From Cephalotus follicularis (Eukaryota; Streptophyta; Magnoliopsida; Oxalidales; Cephalotaceae), in contig BDDD01005897.1 in the NCBI GenBank assembly GCA_001972305.1, forward strand, positions 63,312 to 127,311: 64,000 nucleotides of DNA, read 5' to 3'. The position numbers and the translations under genes are program-made. The notes beneath the pieces were generated by a model. It saw nothing but the letters and a program-made list of their open reading frames with translations. It was not told the origin of the DNA and ran no database searches. The number at the start of each line of letters is the position of its first letter. Position 1 is the first letter of the stretch. This document shows positions 1-10,546 of the stretch, in pieces.

Positions 1-266
1 GACATGATGATGATGATGGTGATGATGTTTGGTGTTTGCAAACCCGAAAACTAACAAGAGAGAAAGAGTAAAAAGAAATTTAAACATGATGTATCTTCAG
101 TGATTTCGTTGTCATCATCCACAGGTTTAAGCAATTGTATTGTGGGCTTAGGGTAAGCTTCGTTACCATCCAAATCCTTGACATGATGAAGATGATGGTG
201 ATGATGTTTGGTGTTTGCAAACCCGGAAACTAACAAGAGAGAAAGAGTAAAAAGAAATTTAAACAT
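1..266 (-). CDS. 5' end of a small secreted His-rich protein gene, tandemly duplicated
   Basis: An ATG at 266-264 opens a frame that begins MFKFLFTLSLLLVSGFANTK, a clear signal peptide (basic residue, leucine-rich core, small residues before the likely cleavage), followed by a run of histidines and then KDLDGNEAYPKPTIQLLKPV. The frame runs into a second copy of the same signal-peptide DNA (88-1), now in another frame, and stops at 51. A TATA-like box at 398-407 and about 100 bp of plausible leader support a real promoter. The product would be secreted. I do not recognise the family. The gene continues beyond the left edge, so whether the duplication is in the working gene or makes it a pseudogene cannot be decided here. 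Confidence 0.5.
1..266 (-). repeat. ~178-bp tandem duplication, second copy cut by the window edge
   Basis: Positions 1-88 and 179-266 are nearly identical, differing at only a few bases (for example gatgatgatg versus gatgaagatg). Both hold the start codon, signal peptide and His-run DNA. The sequence at position 1 is what would precede the KDLDGN segment, so the repeat unit is probably the whole 178 bp. As 178 is not a multiple of three, the downstream copy is out of frame with the upstream ATG. Confidence 0.8.
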
Positions 267-397
267 GACGCTCAGTTAGAGTGATTTAGTGCAAGTGAAG
301 ACAATGTCACATCATGCTATGTACTGATAACAACACTCCTTGCTGATTTAAATTCTTGTTGACTTCGCTTCCCTCTTTTTGCTCCCTGCCTTTCGTC

Positions 398-407
398 GTA
401 TATATGG
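398..407 (-). promoter_or_regulatory. TATA-like box for the secreted-protein gene
   Basis: On the minus strand this reads CCATATATAC, about 130 bp upstream of the ATG at 266. That spacing allows a transcription start near 370 and a leader of about 100 bp. Inferred from position and composition only. Confidence 0.4.
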
Positions 408-530
408 CTGCAATAACATTTTCTATTTACAGTTGGGGTTTGATGAGAAACTAGCAAGAATCAGCATTCTTTGTTCAACAACAAAGGACAAATGTTTTTA
501 ATCTCTTATGCCACATGAATCCATTTCCTC

Positions 531-690
531 TACAATAATTGTAAGTACAATTATTGTAGAGAGCCGTTGGATTAAAATCCAATGGCTATAAATGCACCAT
601 ATCAGAAAATACATTTTCTAAGGTGGTGCATTTGCAACCATTGGATTTTAATCCAATGGCTGAAACTGCAATAATTGCGGTTACCTGATA
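531..690. mobile_element. Foldback MITE-like inverted repeat
   Basis: The left arm holds CAATTATTGTAG, then GTTGGATTAAAATCCAATGG, then AAATGCACCA. The right arm holds the same blocks in inverted order (TGGTGCATTT, CCATTGGATTTTAATCCAAT, GCAATAATTG). The blocks are themselves palindromes, so the DNA could form nested hairpins. There is no coding capacity. I could not fix a target duplication, so the outer limits are approximate. Confidence 0.6.
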
Positions 691-1763
691 CCGTTTTTTT
701 TGTCCGCTACTTATCATATATCGTTAATTTGCTATATCACTCATACATTATATATTTCTCTTTAGAGTGTGGCTGTGTTACAATTGTATTCATAAAATAG
801 TTAAATAGTGTGGTTTATGCTATTAATTTTTTGTTAATATGCTAGTAGCTCTTTTTTATGGAGCTTTTACACTTGCTTAAAAAGTGGAATTTTTTTCGTA
901 TTTAAACATTTCACAAGTATATATATATATAAAACACCACGAAGCAAAACGATTTGAAGCAGACAGCTGGTTGTGCATAGAAATGAAGGAGATCGACAAA
1001 AATGGAGGAGATCCAAGGTAATTGGAGATCAAAGTGCGATGTGCGGTGGTGGCGGTGGATGGCGTGGGTGAGAGAGAGAGAATGATATAAATAAGGGAGA
1101 AAAAAAAGAAAAAAGAGATGGGATGCACATTTAATTAAACCTGAAGCCTTTTAGCCGAAAAATTCTGGGATACACTTAATTAGGGCATAAAGCACGTGAT
1201 ATACTTAACCAATAGTCATAATCGTATAAGTACTAACTGGTTATTTTATCTTCTATTTTACAGACAAACTTCATTTATTATGTTTATATGATTATATATT
1301 ATAGATTAAGTTCATTGAACTGAGTGCAAGTAAGAATTACTCTTTTCAACGAACAGTAAAGTTTTTAGCTATTGCCCATGGAATCGCTATAATGGGCTTC
1401 ATAAATGATTATGAAGTTTGAGTGACTGTTTTCTGCACCTACCTATGGCAGTCGCAAAACTTTTTTATTTAGTAAAAAATCATTTTTAAAATACCTTTAA
1501 TGACTACAAGTATACTTTATAGCGAATGCATAACTTTCCTATTTTTATGTTATTATTTGTACTTTAATTTCGGGTTAAGAATTGATTTAAATTTGATCAA
1601 TTGTTGCATTTGATAAGGAAACAATTGATGCAACATAGGTAATTTGCTTTGTTTTTTTGAACTATGGTTATTTTATTTCTTTTTTTTTTAGTATTTTTGG
1701 GGATGACGTTGCTTAGGCTTGGTTCTGGCTTGGGAAGAGTATATGAATTTTTATTTTATTTTT
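691..1763. other. AT-rich intergenic DNA, no gene seen
   Basis: The short frames here are T-rich low-complexity translations with no family resemblance. Positions ~1150-1345 resemble parts of the AT-rich repeats near 18840 and 21640 (TTTATATGATT...TATA followed by a TTGA/GAGT block) and are probably a degraded MITE. A GA-rich stretch lies near 1065-1120. Confidence 0.5.
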
Positions 1764-2737
1764 TGTTGATACAAAAATCCTTCCTTCAACAGTACCCTAC
1801 GTGGAGGGCGTTGATTTATTTAGGGAAACGCTTGAGTATATCCAAGAAAGGCGTTTGGTGGTAGAGAATCCCTGCACAAATAGAAAATAAAGGTAGAAGG
1901 TCCAGGAGGTTGTTCTCTCGGGGACACTCCGACGCTCAAGTTAGTGGTTGCACAGATAATCTAAGGTGCTTTAGGATGTTAAAATGGCTGACCTTTTTTT
2001 TAGACTGTGAAACTGGTATTTATAGGCATAGAATATAACTGTGGAGCATAGGAATCGGAGGTGATAGGTATCCCATAAGGAAATGCCGAGGATCTCGGAC
2101 ATTTCCCTTGATCTCCGCCGGATTTGGTGGTACTTTCCCTATATGATTCTTATCATATCTTATCTTTCCATGTTTGAAGAGGTTCCTGAAATGCAGGTTG
2201 GCCTTTATGACTTTACTCTATAAAAGAGGATGAGATCTCCTAAAAGAGCGTAGAGGACCTTGGCTTGGGTCCTCTGGAGGGCAGTCGAGGATCCTGACTT
2301 TACCCTGGTTGTCCCTAGGAAAGTTGGCTGATCTCAAGGACTCGTCTTGTGGAGAAAGACTGTGGAGGACGAGGAAAGATGAGTCCTTTGGTCTGTTCTC
2401 CGCTTCAAGGTCTTCAACGTCAAGAGCTTCTTCAAGGGCTTGTGCCTGAATCATAAAGTCCTAAGCAACGCTGCCGAGGAAGAGGTCCTCAACAAAGCAG
2501 TCAGGGAGGATGTCCTCGACGCTAATGTCGAGGATGAGGTCCTCGACGTTGTTGCCGAGGAGGATGGCCCCTGCAAAGCAACCAATGAGGAGCTCCTCGG
2601 TGGTGATGTCGAGGAGGATCTCTTCATCTGTAATCGTAGCTGGAGTTAATGAGCTTCCTCTTACTCATACTCAAGTAAAATTTGATCCTCTTGGACACTT
2701 GGCGACGTCTAAGGGGACACGTGTCGTACTTAGTATA

Positions 2738-4013
2738 TGTTTTTGGCTTTTGCCACCCCGTTAATTGCATTAACATATGTTATTTCGATGATTAACAAAC
2801 ATATATTACTTGTATGCATAATTCTCTGAGTTATCACTTCATATACTCACTTGATCTTGTGTCCAAAGTGTGCAAAAGGCTATTTCTGCAGGTACAGGGC
2901 AATCCAGCCGACTGCCAAGGTTGGGCAGCCGACTGCCAAGGATGAGTAGTCGACTGCCATGGGATGAGTAGCCGATTGGTTCATCAAACAACTCCAGGAA
3001 CTGCAGGAACACTTGATCCAGCCGACTGCCATAGGGGATCAGTCGACTGCCAGGCCAAGACAGCCGACTGCCAAGGAGGCCCAGTCGACTGCCAAGGGTG
3101 ACAATTTCAGGCAGTAGCTTCTGTATCTTCACAACACCTCATCCAGCCGACTGAAGCAGGGCACCAGTAGACTTCTAGGGGCAACCAGTCGACTGCCAAG
3201 AAATCCAACCGACTGTCACCATTTGTGCAACATTTGGCAGTAGCTTCTGTAAGTCCAATTTTAGCTCAACCAGCCGACTGGAACAGAGCACCAGCCGACT
3301 GCCAGGCTCCACCAGCCGACTGCCCAGAGGAAGCAGTCGACTGCCTCCATCTAATGGCTATATTTGAAATACATGCCATAAAATCCAACTGACTGCCCAA
3401 GGAATCCAACCGACTGGATTGTACCAGAACTTTAAAAATAGATCCTTTGGAAGCACAAGTATATAAGCCAAAGTTGAGCTCTTGCACAAGTGATCAAGCA
3501 TTCAAAGTGAAAATACATTCAAGGCATATCAAGCTAACTTCTAAGCATCCAAAACATCAAAAGAGATCACATCAAAGCAATTACACTCATTACAAAGCCT
3601 TTACATTTCACATTTTCTATCACTAAGAGCTTTATGAGTTTTGAGCTTTATTGTAAACAAATTCGTTGTGAATTTGTAATCATTTAAACACTATATTCAC
3701 ATATAAACGAGAGAGGTTGTCTCTTGTATTGCTCGGTTGGAGCAAACTTGTATTCGCTTGGTTGGAGCGAAGGTCGTTGAAGCTCGGTTGGAGTTTCAAG
3801 CCCGGATTGGGGCATACATAGTGAAATACTCAAGGGGAGGCCTTGGGGAGTGGACGTAGGCGGTTTGCCGAACCACTATAAATTTGTTTGCATCTCTCTC
3901 AACCCTACACTCTTTAATATCCGCAATTGTGTGATTGAGTTATTTAAATTGTTTCTAGTATATTTGCTAGTTTATTTTTAAAAGTCTATTCACCCCCCTC
4001 TAGACTTCCTACA
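2738..4013 (+). mobile_element. Sirevirus-like solo LTR inserted in element A's 3' LTR
   Basis: The 1276-bp insert starts TGTTTTTGG and ends TTCCTACA, giving TG...CA ends. Its 3' third (GGTTGGAGCAAACTTG, GTGGACGTAGGCGG, AACCACTATAAATTTG, then CACCCCCCTCTAGA near the end) has the same layout as the 5' LTR at 34171-35296, so it is a Ty1/copia Sirevirus-type LTR. No internal region remains. I found no clean 5-bp duplication, only TATA versus CATA flanks. Confidence 0.75.
2888..3430. repeat. Array of CAGYCGACTG palindromes inside the solo LTR
   Basis: About seventeen copies of the short motif CAGCCGACTG or CAGTCGACTG, usually followed by CCAAGG, are spread over 540 bp with uneven spacing. CAGTCGACTG is a perfect palindrome. 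Spacing and flanks are too irregular for a satellite or CRISPR array. The array sits in the part of the LTR expected to be U3. Confidence 0.85.
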
Positions 4014-4036
4014 TAGGTAAATTTTCCCCCACATCA

Positions 4037-4062
4037 TATGCCCCATTGGTCCTTCTTCTCTG
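4037..4062 (-). other. Polypurine tract of element A
   Basis: On the minus strand, directly before the 3' LTR, is a purine-rich block containing AGAGAAGAAGGACC and then GGGGCATA. Element B has almost the same block at 48260-48287 and element C a close variant at 59923-59947. In retroelements this purine block primes plus-strand DNA synthesis. Confidence 0.7.
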
Positions 4063-4365
4063 GCTGTGATTGAGGAGGAGGAGTAGAGCTGGGAGTTAGT
4101 ACTCAGGCAGACCTTTATTGCTTAACCCTCATCGGTTTAGTTATCTATTAGGATTAGGCCTCCTCTGACCTTCTTGGGTTGCTGGGCATTGTTTATTGGG
4201 CCCAAATTCCAAACCATTAAGGGGCATGTAGGGCACGATTTACAACTGTCACGCTCTGCACATTTCCAGCCTCTATCTCTTCGTTTCCCGCGCTTGATTG
4301 GACGGTTTCACTCCTCAGCCATTAGATCTGTGTGTGTTGGAGGGCTAGGATCCGAGCTCTGGGTC

Positions 4366-4374
4366 TTTAAAAGG
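4366..4374 (+). promoter_or_regulatory. TATA-like box of element A's antisense gene
   Basis: TTTAAAAGG lies about 200 bp upstream of the antisense gene's ATG at 4578. Element B has TATTTAAAAAGG at a matching place (47889-47900), followed by similar leader DNA. Conservation between the two elements suggests the antisense gene has its own promoter, separate from the LTR. Confidence 0.45.
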
Positions 4375-4577
4375 CACATCCTTCCGAAAGAAAAAACTAT
4401 TCGCCTTTTTGCTTTCTAATCTCCACCTTCTTGTTGAGAGCTATTATGGTCTCCGGTGCTTCTAGATCTTGTCTCGCCATTTTTTCGTCAAGATCCTTGG
4501 TAAGTGCTCTCCATCTTCTTGATATTCCGGTTTGACCTAGGATTTCCTTAGTATTTTCTTCTTTCTGTCAAGAGTAA

Positions 4578-6983
4578 ATGGCTAGGACTAAGCAAACCAG
4601 TAGGTCATCTCCTCCCCTTGATATCGAGCCCTTGGCAGTGGTGGTTCCTACCGACGAAAGCCCCCTAAATTCTGAGGGCAACATGAGGGCTACAGTGGGT
4701 GACCCTGTTGCCCCCACCAGCGAGGCTAACACCAAAGCTTCAGAAAGTTGCTTTGGTGTTAGCACCCTAACTCGCGATGAGGTGTTAGAACTTTCCCGTA
4801 AGTACAACTTTCCCAGTGGGTTAAGATTCGGTCTGCCCTCGGATCCTCGAATGGTTACCGAGAGTATGGAGGGCCTCTTCGTAGTTTTTGAAGGAGCGCT
4901 TTCCCACGGCTTGAGAGTCCACGTGCCCTCATTTGCCCTCTCAGTTCTGGAGAACATTTGTCTCCATCATTCTCTTCTCCAACCTAAGTCTTAGAGCTTT
5001 ATAATAGGCTTCCTTGTCAAGTGTATCGAATCAGAGGTGAATGCGACAGTGGGTATTTTTAAAAAATTCCATGTCCTCTCGGCCTCGCCAGGGAAGCGTG
5101 GGTACTTTTTCAAGTCCCGTTCTGGCATAAAAAAACTTCTGTTCAACCCCACAAAATCCATTAAGAATTAGAGGAAGAGGTAATTTTTGATAAAAAAATT
5201 CAAAGGATTCACTCCCAACCCTTGGTGTGATTCTGTGGATACAACATCTCTGAACAAGAGGTCCCACTGACATTGGCAAAGAAAATGGACCTCAATAAAC
5301 TCTTGGCCTTGGAGCCCAAGGAGGTGAATTCAACCGTGCGTGAGGATCGTCTGCTCCAGGCCGGACTAAGCATGGTCCCTAGATAAGAATCGCACTCAGA
5401 GGGTGCCAAGGACATCTCAGAGGGAAAGGGAATCCTAGATAGATCCATGCCCCCAGTGTTGGGGAAAACTATACAAAGCCTTTGTCTCCAATTTAAGCTT
5501 TTACGTTTTTGTTGTTTTCTTACTTTTATTTGCAATGCCTTCGGTTTTTTGATCTCTTCTTCTTTTTTGTAGCAATGGCTTCTCGGCGAGATTTTGATGC
5601 CCTCTTCAAAACCACCAAAATAACGAAGCCATCGTCTGACGAGGGGTCAAGGCAAAGATCTATTGTTGAGAAGGCTAAGTAGAAAGAGAAAAATGCTTCC
5701 GAAGGGGCCAGGAAAAGAGCAAAGGCTGCTGCTGAAGGGGCTAAGCAAATGGAGAAGGCTACAACAACAGCAAAGGAGAAGACTGCAAGGAGGCCTGCAA
5801 GAGGGCGTTCCTCGGATGCACCTTCTGAGCATCCAAGCAAGAGAGGCAAGTGAATTTCAGAGACCGAGCTTGAGTCTATCCTCGACCGGACTTCTCAGAA
5901 TCCCATCACCATGCCTCATCCCCGGGATGTGAAGAAATTAATTGAGGAGCTGGGAGTGGTGAAGGAAGAGGGCACGATCCTGAGCAACCCTAGGGTCCCC
6001 TTTGCTCTCAGTTCTTTATGCTTCTTCCAAGATGAGATCAAAGCGAGGGAGGGATGGACCAATGAAGAATTGATCCACAACTCTCTGCAGAGCCACTTTA
6101 AGGTAAGAGATCCTCTACCTCCCTCTAAACATGTTTTGTGCTTCTCTTCTTACTCTCGCCGTTTGTTGGTAGGCTCTGAATGACCATCACCTTATGGTCG
6201 AGAACTTCTCAGTCATCCTAGAGAGGTATGACAAGGCGAGGCTTGAGGTGATGGAGCTCGCAGAGACTTCTCACTCGGCCAAAGCTCAACTTGAGGAAGT
6301 CCTCAAGACTCAAGAGTCTCTTGAAGAGAAGAGGGACAAGGTCGTCAAAGAGAGGGAGCAAATGAAAAAAGACCTCTCCCGAGTCGGCAAAGAGTACCGA
6401 GCGCTGGACCGGAAGTTTGAGGATTACTGCAAGAGGGATGAGGAGAGGCGAGCCAAGGCAGTGGAGGATGCCCTTATAGAGTTCAAGTCCTCGGACGAAT
6501 TCCACTGTCTAATGGAGGCCTCCGTGGAGGACTACAAGTCTTCAGAAGCCTTTGGTGATGAAGTTTTCAAAGAAGCTGCCGAATACTATCTTCGGGGTTT
6601 TTACACTTGCCGGAACTGGGTTTCGACTCTTAATCTTTGGGCGAGGTTGCTTACTGCTAGACTGCCAAACCTTCAACTACTATCCTGAGGGTTATGAGGT
6701 AGAGGAAGTGAGGGCTGAGGAAGCCTTGGAAGAAAGAGCCGACCAAGGGGTCGAGGGAGTAGAAGAGGTGGTTGGGCTTGTCTCCAACTTAGTCGTCGAT
6801 GAGGGAGGGGAGGCGGGTGATGATGCACCATCAGAGGCAACTATCCTTCCTTCGGATCCTGGCTTGGCCTCTTCATCTTTGGTGTCTTCCTCAGAACTTG
6901 TCATTCCTCAAGCTCCTACGGCTGTGGACTTCGTTCCTCCCCCTCCAGAGGATGATCCTTCCAGCGGTGCTCCTACAGCTTAG
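4578..6983 (+). pseudogene. Antisense three-exon gene of element A (Transposase_28-like, coiled coil)
   Basis: This gene runs opposite to gag-pol. Exon 1 starts at 4578 (MARTKQTSRSSPP...) and holds SHGLRVHVPSFALSVLE, like the plant Transposase_28 (PF04195, 'putative gypsy type transposon') domain. After 4993 it is broken by stops and frameshifts. Exon 2 follows a TTTTGTAG acceptor and begins CAATGGCTTC (ATG 5575), and ends at an AAG|GTAAGA donor (6100/6101). Exon 3 follows GTTGGTAG (~6172) and encodes a long acidic/basic coiled coil, then EFKSSDEF and RGFYTCRNWVS, then an acidic Pro/Ser-rich tail ending at 6983. Element B has the same exon order. Extra antisense ORFs are known in Tat-lineage plant elements; their function is not established. 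Confidence 0.7.
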
Positions 6984-8030
6984 TCTTGTAGGCTAGTCAT
7001 CGATTTGTAACAAACTTTTAATGTAGCTTATGTTTTTCTTATTCTCGCTTTCCAGTTGTAATAACTTTTGATGAAAATGTAACCCTTGAACTATCAATGG
7101 AAAATTAGCTTTTTGTATTCTCGGATCTTTCCTTTACCTTTTTGCATCGTGTGTTTGAACTTTGCATATACGTAGGTTTACAATTTCCTCAAAAATTTTA
7201 TCTGTCTAACTTATAGACTTGTATATACAATTACCTAAGCTTTATAATCCACGTAGGACACCTTGCTTGCAAAGTGCTTAGGTAATAGGACTTAGCTTTT
7301 ACGAGTTCTATTGTGTTCGTAGACTAAGTTCTTGGTCTGTCCGGACAAGTTCCTATGGGTTTGTCGAGTAGGATATCGTCTGGTCCATCATGTTATGGAC
7401 TAGGTTGTCTGAGCTTGCAATCCTCGTGGGAACACTTATTTCAAAGTGCCCAGTACAACGAACTTGATCATTGCAAGTTCCCATGGATTCGCCTTTCAAG
7501 ACACGATTTTAGGTCTGGTCGAATAAGTTTCCATGGTGTTTCCGACCAGGGTTCACTCCCTGAGGAGTCTTAATGCTTCCTTGGAAGTCTTTTGGTGCTC
7601 CTCGGAAGGAGGTTTTTTGTACGTGTGGTTTTAGATGCTCCTCTGGGGGAGTCTTTAGGGGCTCCTCGGACGGAGACTTTTGTGTTCCTTGGGAGGAATC
7701 CTTTCTGCTCCTCAAAAGGAGTCTTTTTGTTGAGTACGCCCTTGGGCGTCTGTCACCTTAGTCTGTTCAGGAACTCGACTTGTGTCTGTGAAATTTAGAA
7801 TGCTTTGGACCTGAACTGAGATGTACTCTAAATGCCCCATTAGGAGCGTGGTCTGACATGATTGAAGTAAAATTTCATAATTAAGGGAGTTGATCGGTGG
7901 CTGTTCAGAAGTTTGAGGACATGAACATTGGACCTCCGGTCCCTTGCAAACTTGGAACTATGATCTTTGAAGAAATATTTTGAAAAAATTCAACTTTATT
8001 GATGTCCTGAATTTGTACAACTTACAAAAT
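6984..8030 (-). other. Noncoding zone of element A between integrase and antisense gene
   Basis: No coding frame with family features. It contains the hairpin repeat array (7565-7735), a segment at about 7893-7935 that in element C is amplified into ~69-bp tandem repeats, and stretches similar to 44150-45130 of element B in reverse orientation. It also holds the 3' ends of the convergent integrase and antisense genes. Confidence 0.6.
7565..7735 (-). repeat. CTCC-N6-GGAG hairpin repeat array, element A
   Basis: On the minus strand, units such as AGACTCCTTTTGAGGAGCA and ACCTCCTTCCGAGGAGCA recur five or six times at about 25-35 bp spacing. Each unit can fold into a short stem (CTCC with GGAG). 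Equivalent arrays are at 44560-44725 (B) and 55885-56065 (C). Confidence 0.75.
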
Positions 8031-9160
8031 TCATTGATAGTATTTTCTCAGATGCTCGGTATTCCAAGCTCTGGCAATCTCCTTTCCCCCCAGAGTTTCA
8101 AGTTTGAATGTTCCTGGTCGGAGCACTCTCTTGATTTTGTATGGTCCTTCCCAAGTGGGAGCTAATTTTCCTCTAGTATCGGTTGGATTCGCAATAGTTG
8201 AGTTGCGTAGGACTTGATCTCCTTGCCTTAGTGGTCTGGGGTTTACTCTTTTGTTGTAGTAACTGCTCACCCTCTGTTGGTAGGCTGCCACTCTAATAGC
8301 AGTCTTGCTCTGAGCTCTTCTACTAAGTCGATGAGGCATCTGAGTCCTTCTTCATTGTTCTCTTCAGTGAAGTGCATAACCCTTGGTGATTGCACACCTA
8401 TCTCCATCGGTATCATAGCTTCAGCTCCAAAACAAAGACTGTATGGGGATTCATCGGTTATGGTCCAAAGAGTAGTTCTATATGCCCATAGTACACTTGA
8501 TAGATCCTCTGTCCATCTTCCTTTGCTATCTTCAAGGAGCTTCTTCAAGCACGAGATGATTTCTCTGTTGATTACCTCAGCTTGTCCATTACTCTGGGGA
8601 TAGGCTACTGAAGCAAGCCTATGTTCTATTCTCCACTCTTTGCAAAAATCACGGAATGCTTGGCAATCAAACTGTTTTCCATTGTCTGAGACTATTGTCC
8701 TCGAGACTCCAAATCTAAAGATAATGAAATTACATACAAAACTCTCCGTGTTTGCTTCTGTGATTGTGGCCAGGGGTTCTGCTTCCAAACACTTGGTAAA
8801 ATAATCCAATACTACAATGAAAAACTTCCTCTGGCCTGTCGCCATGGGTAGAAGTATGACGAAGTCCATTCCCCATTATGCAAAGGATCAGTGGGCAGTG
8901 ATAGAAGTCAGAGGTTAAGAAGTTCTCCTGCTTATGTTTGCGTTCATCTGGCACTTATCACATTTTCTCACCAAGTCTATAGCATCTTGGTGTAAGGTCG
9001 GCCAATAGTAGCCATGCCTCAATAGCTTATGGGACAAAGTCCTGCCCCATGTATGGTTGTCACAAACTCCTTAATGGACTTCCTTTAAAGCATAATCGGC
9101 CTCTAAAGGAGTCAAGCATCTCAGCCAAGGAAAAGAGAATGAACTTTTGTAGAGGATCCC
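8031..9160 (-). pseudogene. Integrase of element A
   Basis: The 8267-8869 frame carries the integrase core: the first Asp in MDF, the second in SDNGKQF, the Glu in NGQAEVIN, with 35 residues between the second and third, the DD35E spacing. The C-terminal part (8031-8339, another frame) holds WEGPYKIKRVLRPGTF, the GPF/Y-type module, and ends AWNTEHLRKYYQ. The zinc-binding N-terminal part (~8870-9160) is recognisable but full of stops. Integrase joins retroelement cDNA to host DNA. Frameshifts between these parts make it non-functional. Confidence 0.85.
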
Positions 9161-9163
9161 ATC

Positions 9164-9530
9164 TCAGAGTTGAAATCTGTTCGCTATGTACACAAGTTTC
9201 CTCGCATCCACGGGATCCTCGGGTAGAATTCCATTCCTCAGCCAATTGATAAAGGGAGTCATCCAGTTTGGCTCTTGTGGTAAGTCTATGTCCATTACAT
9301 ATACTTTAGAGATGGTGGGCTTGTTCAGGTAGTCTACCAACACGGTTTGATTTTTCTCTAGCTCATCTGCCATGGCTAGTTTTGATAACTGGTCTGCTTG
9401 GGCATTTTCTGCTCTGGGAACTTTCAAGACTTTTAGAACTTCGAAGGCTGACTTCAAACTCTGGAAGTGTGATAAATACTTGGCCATTGAGTCTTCTCTG
9501 GCTTCGTACTCTCCACTTGTCAGGATGAAA
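9164..9530 (-). pseudogene. RNase H C-terminal remnant of element A
   Basis: The minus-strand frame has SMAKYLSHFQSLKSAFEVL and VPRAENAQADQLSKLA, the usual end of Tat-type RNase H (NA-AD-LSKLA). The catalytic front half of RNase H and the RT-RNase H connection are missing: the RT thumb (PFFKVLRDPKGF, ~9525-9545) is joined almost directly to this tail. Roughly 1 kb is lost compared with a complete family member, by my estimate of the usual length. Confidence 0.75.
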
Positions 9531-10398
9531 ATCCCTTGGGATCCCTGAGCACCTTGAAGAATGGGAGGCACTTCTCGGCTGATTTTGACACAAACCTACT
9601 TAGGGCTGTTATCTTTCCATTCAGTCTTTGAACATCCCTGATGGTTTGAGGAGGCCTCATGCTCTGAACCACTGAGATCTTTTCTGGGTTGGCCTCTATT
9701 CCTCTACTGGAGACCATGAATACGAGAAACTTGTCAGAGGTGACCCCAAAAGTGTACTTGGATGGGTTGAGCTTCATGTTGTATCTTCTCAGTACCTCAA
9801 ATGTTTCCTCCAAGTCTTTGATATGGGGGCTTCTGGATAGGGTCTTGACAAACATGTCATCGATGTAGACTTCCATGTTTCTACCAATCTGAAGCTCAAA
9901 GATTTTGTTCACCAGTCATTGGTAGGTGGCCTCTGCATTATTCAGTCCAAAGGGAATAACCTTATAACAGTACATTCCCCGGTCCGTGATGAAAGATGTA
10001 TTGTTCTAGTCGGGAGCGTACATGGGGATTTGATTGTATCCCGAGTAGGCATCCAAGAAGCTTAACATTCTGTAACCCGAGGTCGAATCCACCAACTGAT
10101 CTATCTTTGGGAGAGGGAAGTGATCCTTGGGACAAGCTTTATTAAGATCTGTGAAGTCGATGCACATCCTCCACTTGCCATTTGCTTTTTTGACTAGGAC
10201 TGGGTTCGCCAGCCGGTCTGAGTAATGCACTTCCCTTATGAATCCTGCCTGAAACAGCTTACTCACCTCCTCAGCTATTGCCTGCTGCCTCTCAGGGGAA
10301 AAGCTCCTCTTCTTTTTCCTGGTCGGAGGCCTCATTGGGTCCACACTTAGTTTATGGACCATTACATTTGGACTGATCCCTGGGATCTCCTCTGCCAA
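9520..10398 (-). pseudogene. Reverse transcriptase of element A
   Basis: The frame 10006-10398 has FIREVHYSDRLANPVLVKK, KWRMCIDFTDLNKACPKD and FLDAYSGYNQIPM. The frame 9520-9912 has the catalytic EVYIDDMFVKT (YIDD at ~9856-9867) and the palm/thumb segment. Between them are in-frame stops where relatives have glutamine (PD*NN) and arginine (YQ*LVNK). RT copies element RNA into DNA. It is clearly Ty3/gypsy and is disabled by stops. Confidence 0.9.
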
Positions 10399-10546
10399 CT
10401 AGGCAAACACGTCTTTGTTGTTTTGGAGGAATGTTATTAATTCCCCCTTCTCCACCTCTCCAAGTTGTGCACCAACTTGGAAGACTCTTTCAGTGTCACC
10501 CTCTGTTAGAGGCACTTGGATAACATCTTCAACAGGCTGTGGGCGC

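Larger units (their letters stand above)
1764..4036 (-). repeat. 3' LTR of element A, interrupted by a solo LTR
   Basis: The left terminal repeat of element A occupies 1764-2737 and resumes at 4014-4036 with the expected end (TTTTCCCCCACATCA on the plus strand). With the insertion removed it is about 997 bp, the same as its partner. The GACACGTGTC box is at 2716-2725. Confidence 0.9.

Noticed and set aside
1-266. Kunitz-type inhibitor call for the secreted protein
   Set aside because: The signal peptide followed by a V-D-DGNE-like stretch is suggestive, but the His run and the PKPTIQLLKPV segment do not fit the family, and too little of the gene is visible.
877-1128. 83-codon minus-strand frame starting with a hydrophobic stretch
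   Set aside because: It is a translation of T-rich and CT-rich low-complexity DNA, has no family features, and no promoter or splice context supports it.
2888-3430. Regular-looking AGCCGACTGCC repeats as a CRISPR array
   Set aside because: Units are only ~10 bp, spacing is irregular, spacers are not unique, and it sits inside a plant LTR.
4568-4957. 129-codon minus-strand frame opposite the antisense gene's first exon
   Set aside because: Shadow of the plus-strand frame that is conserved with element B; the minus frame is not conserved.
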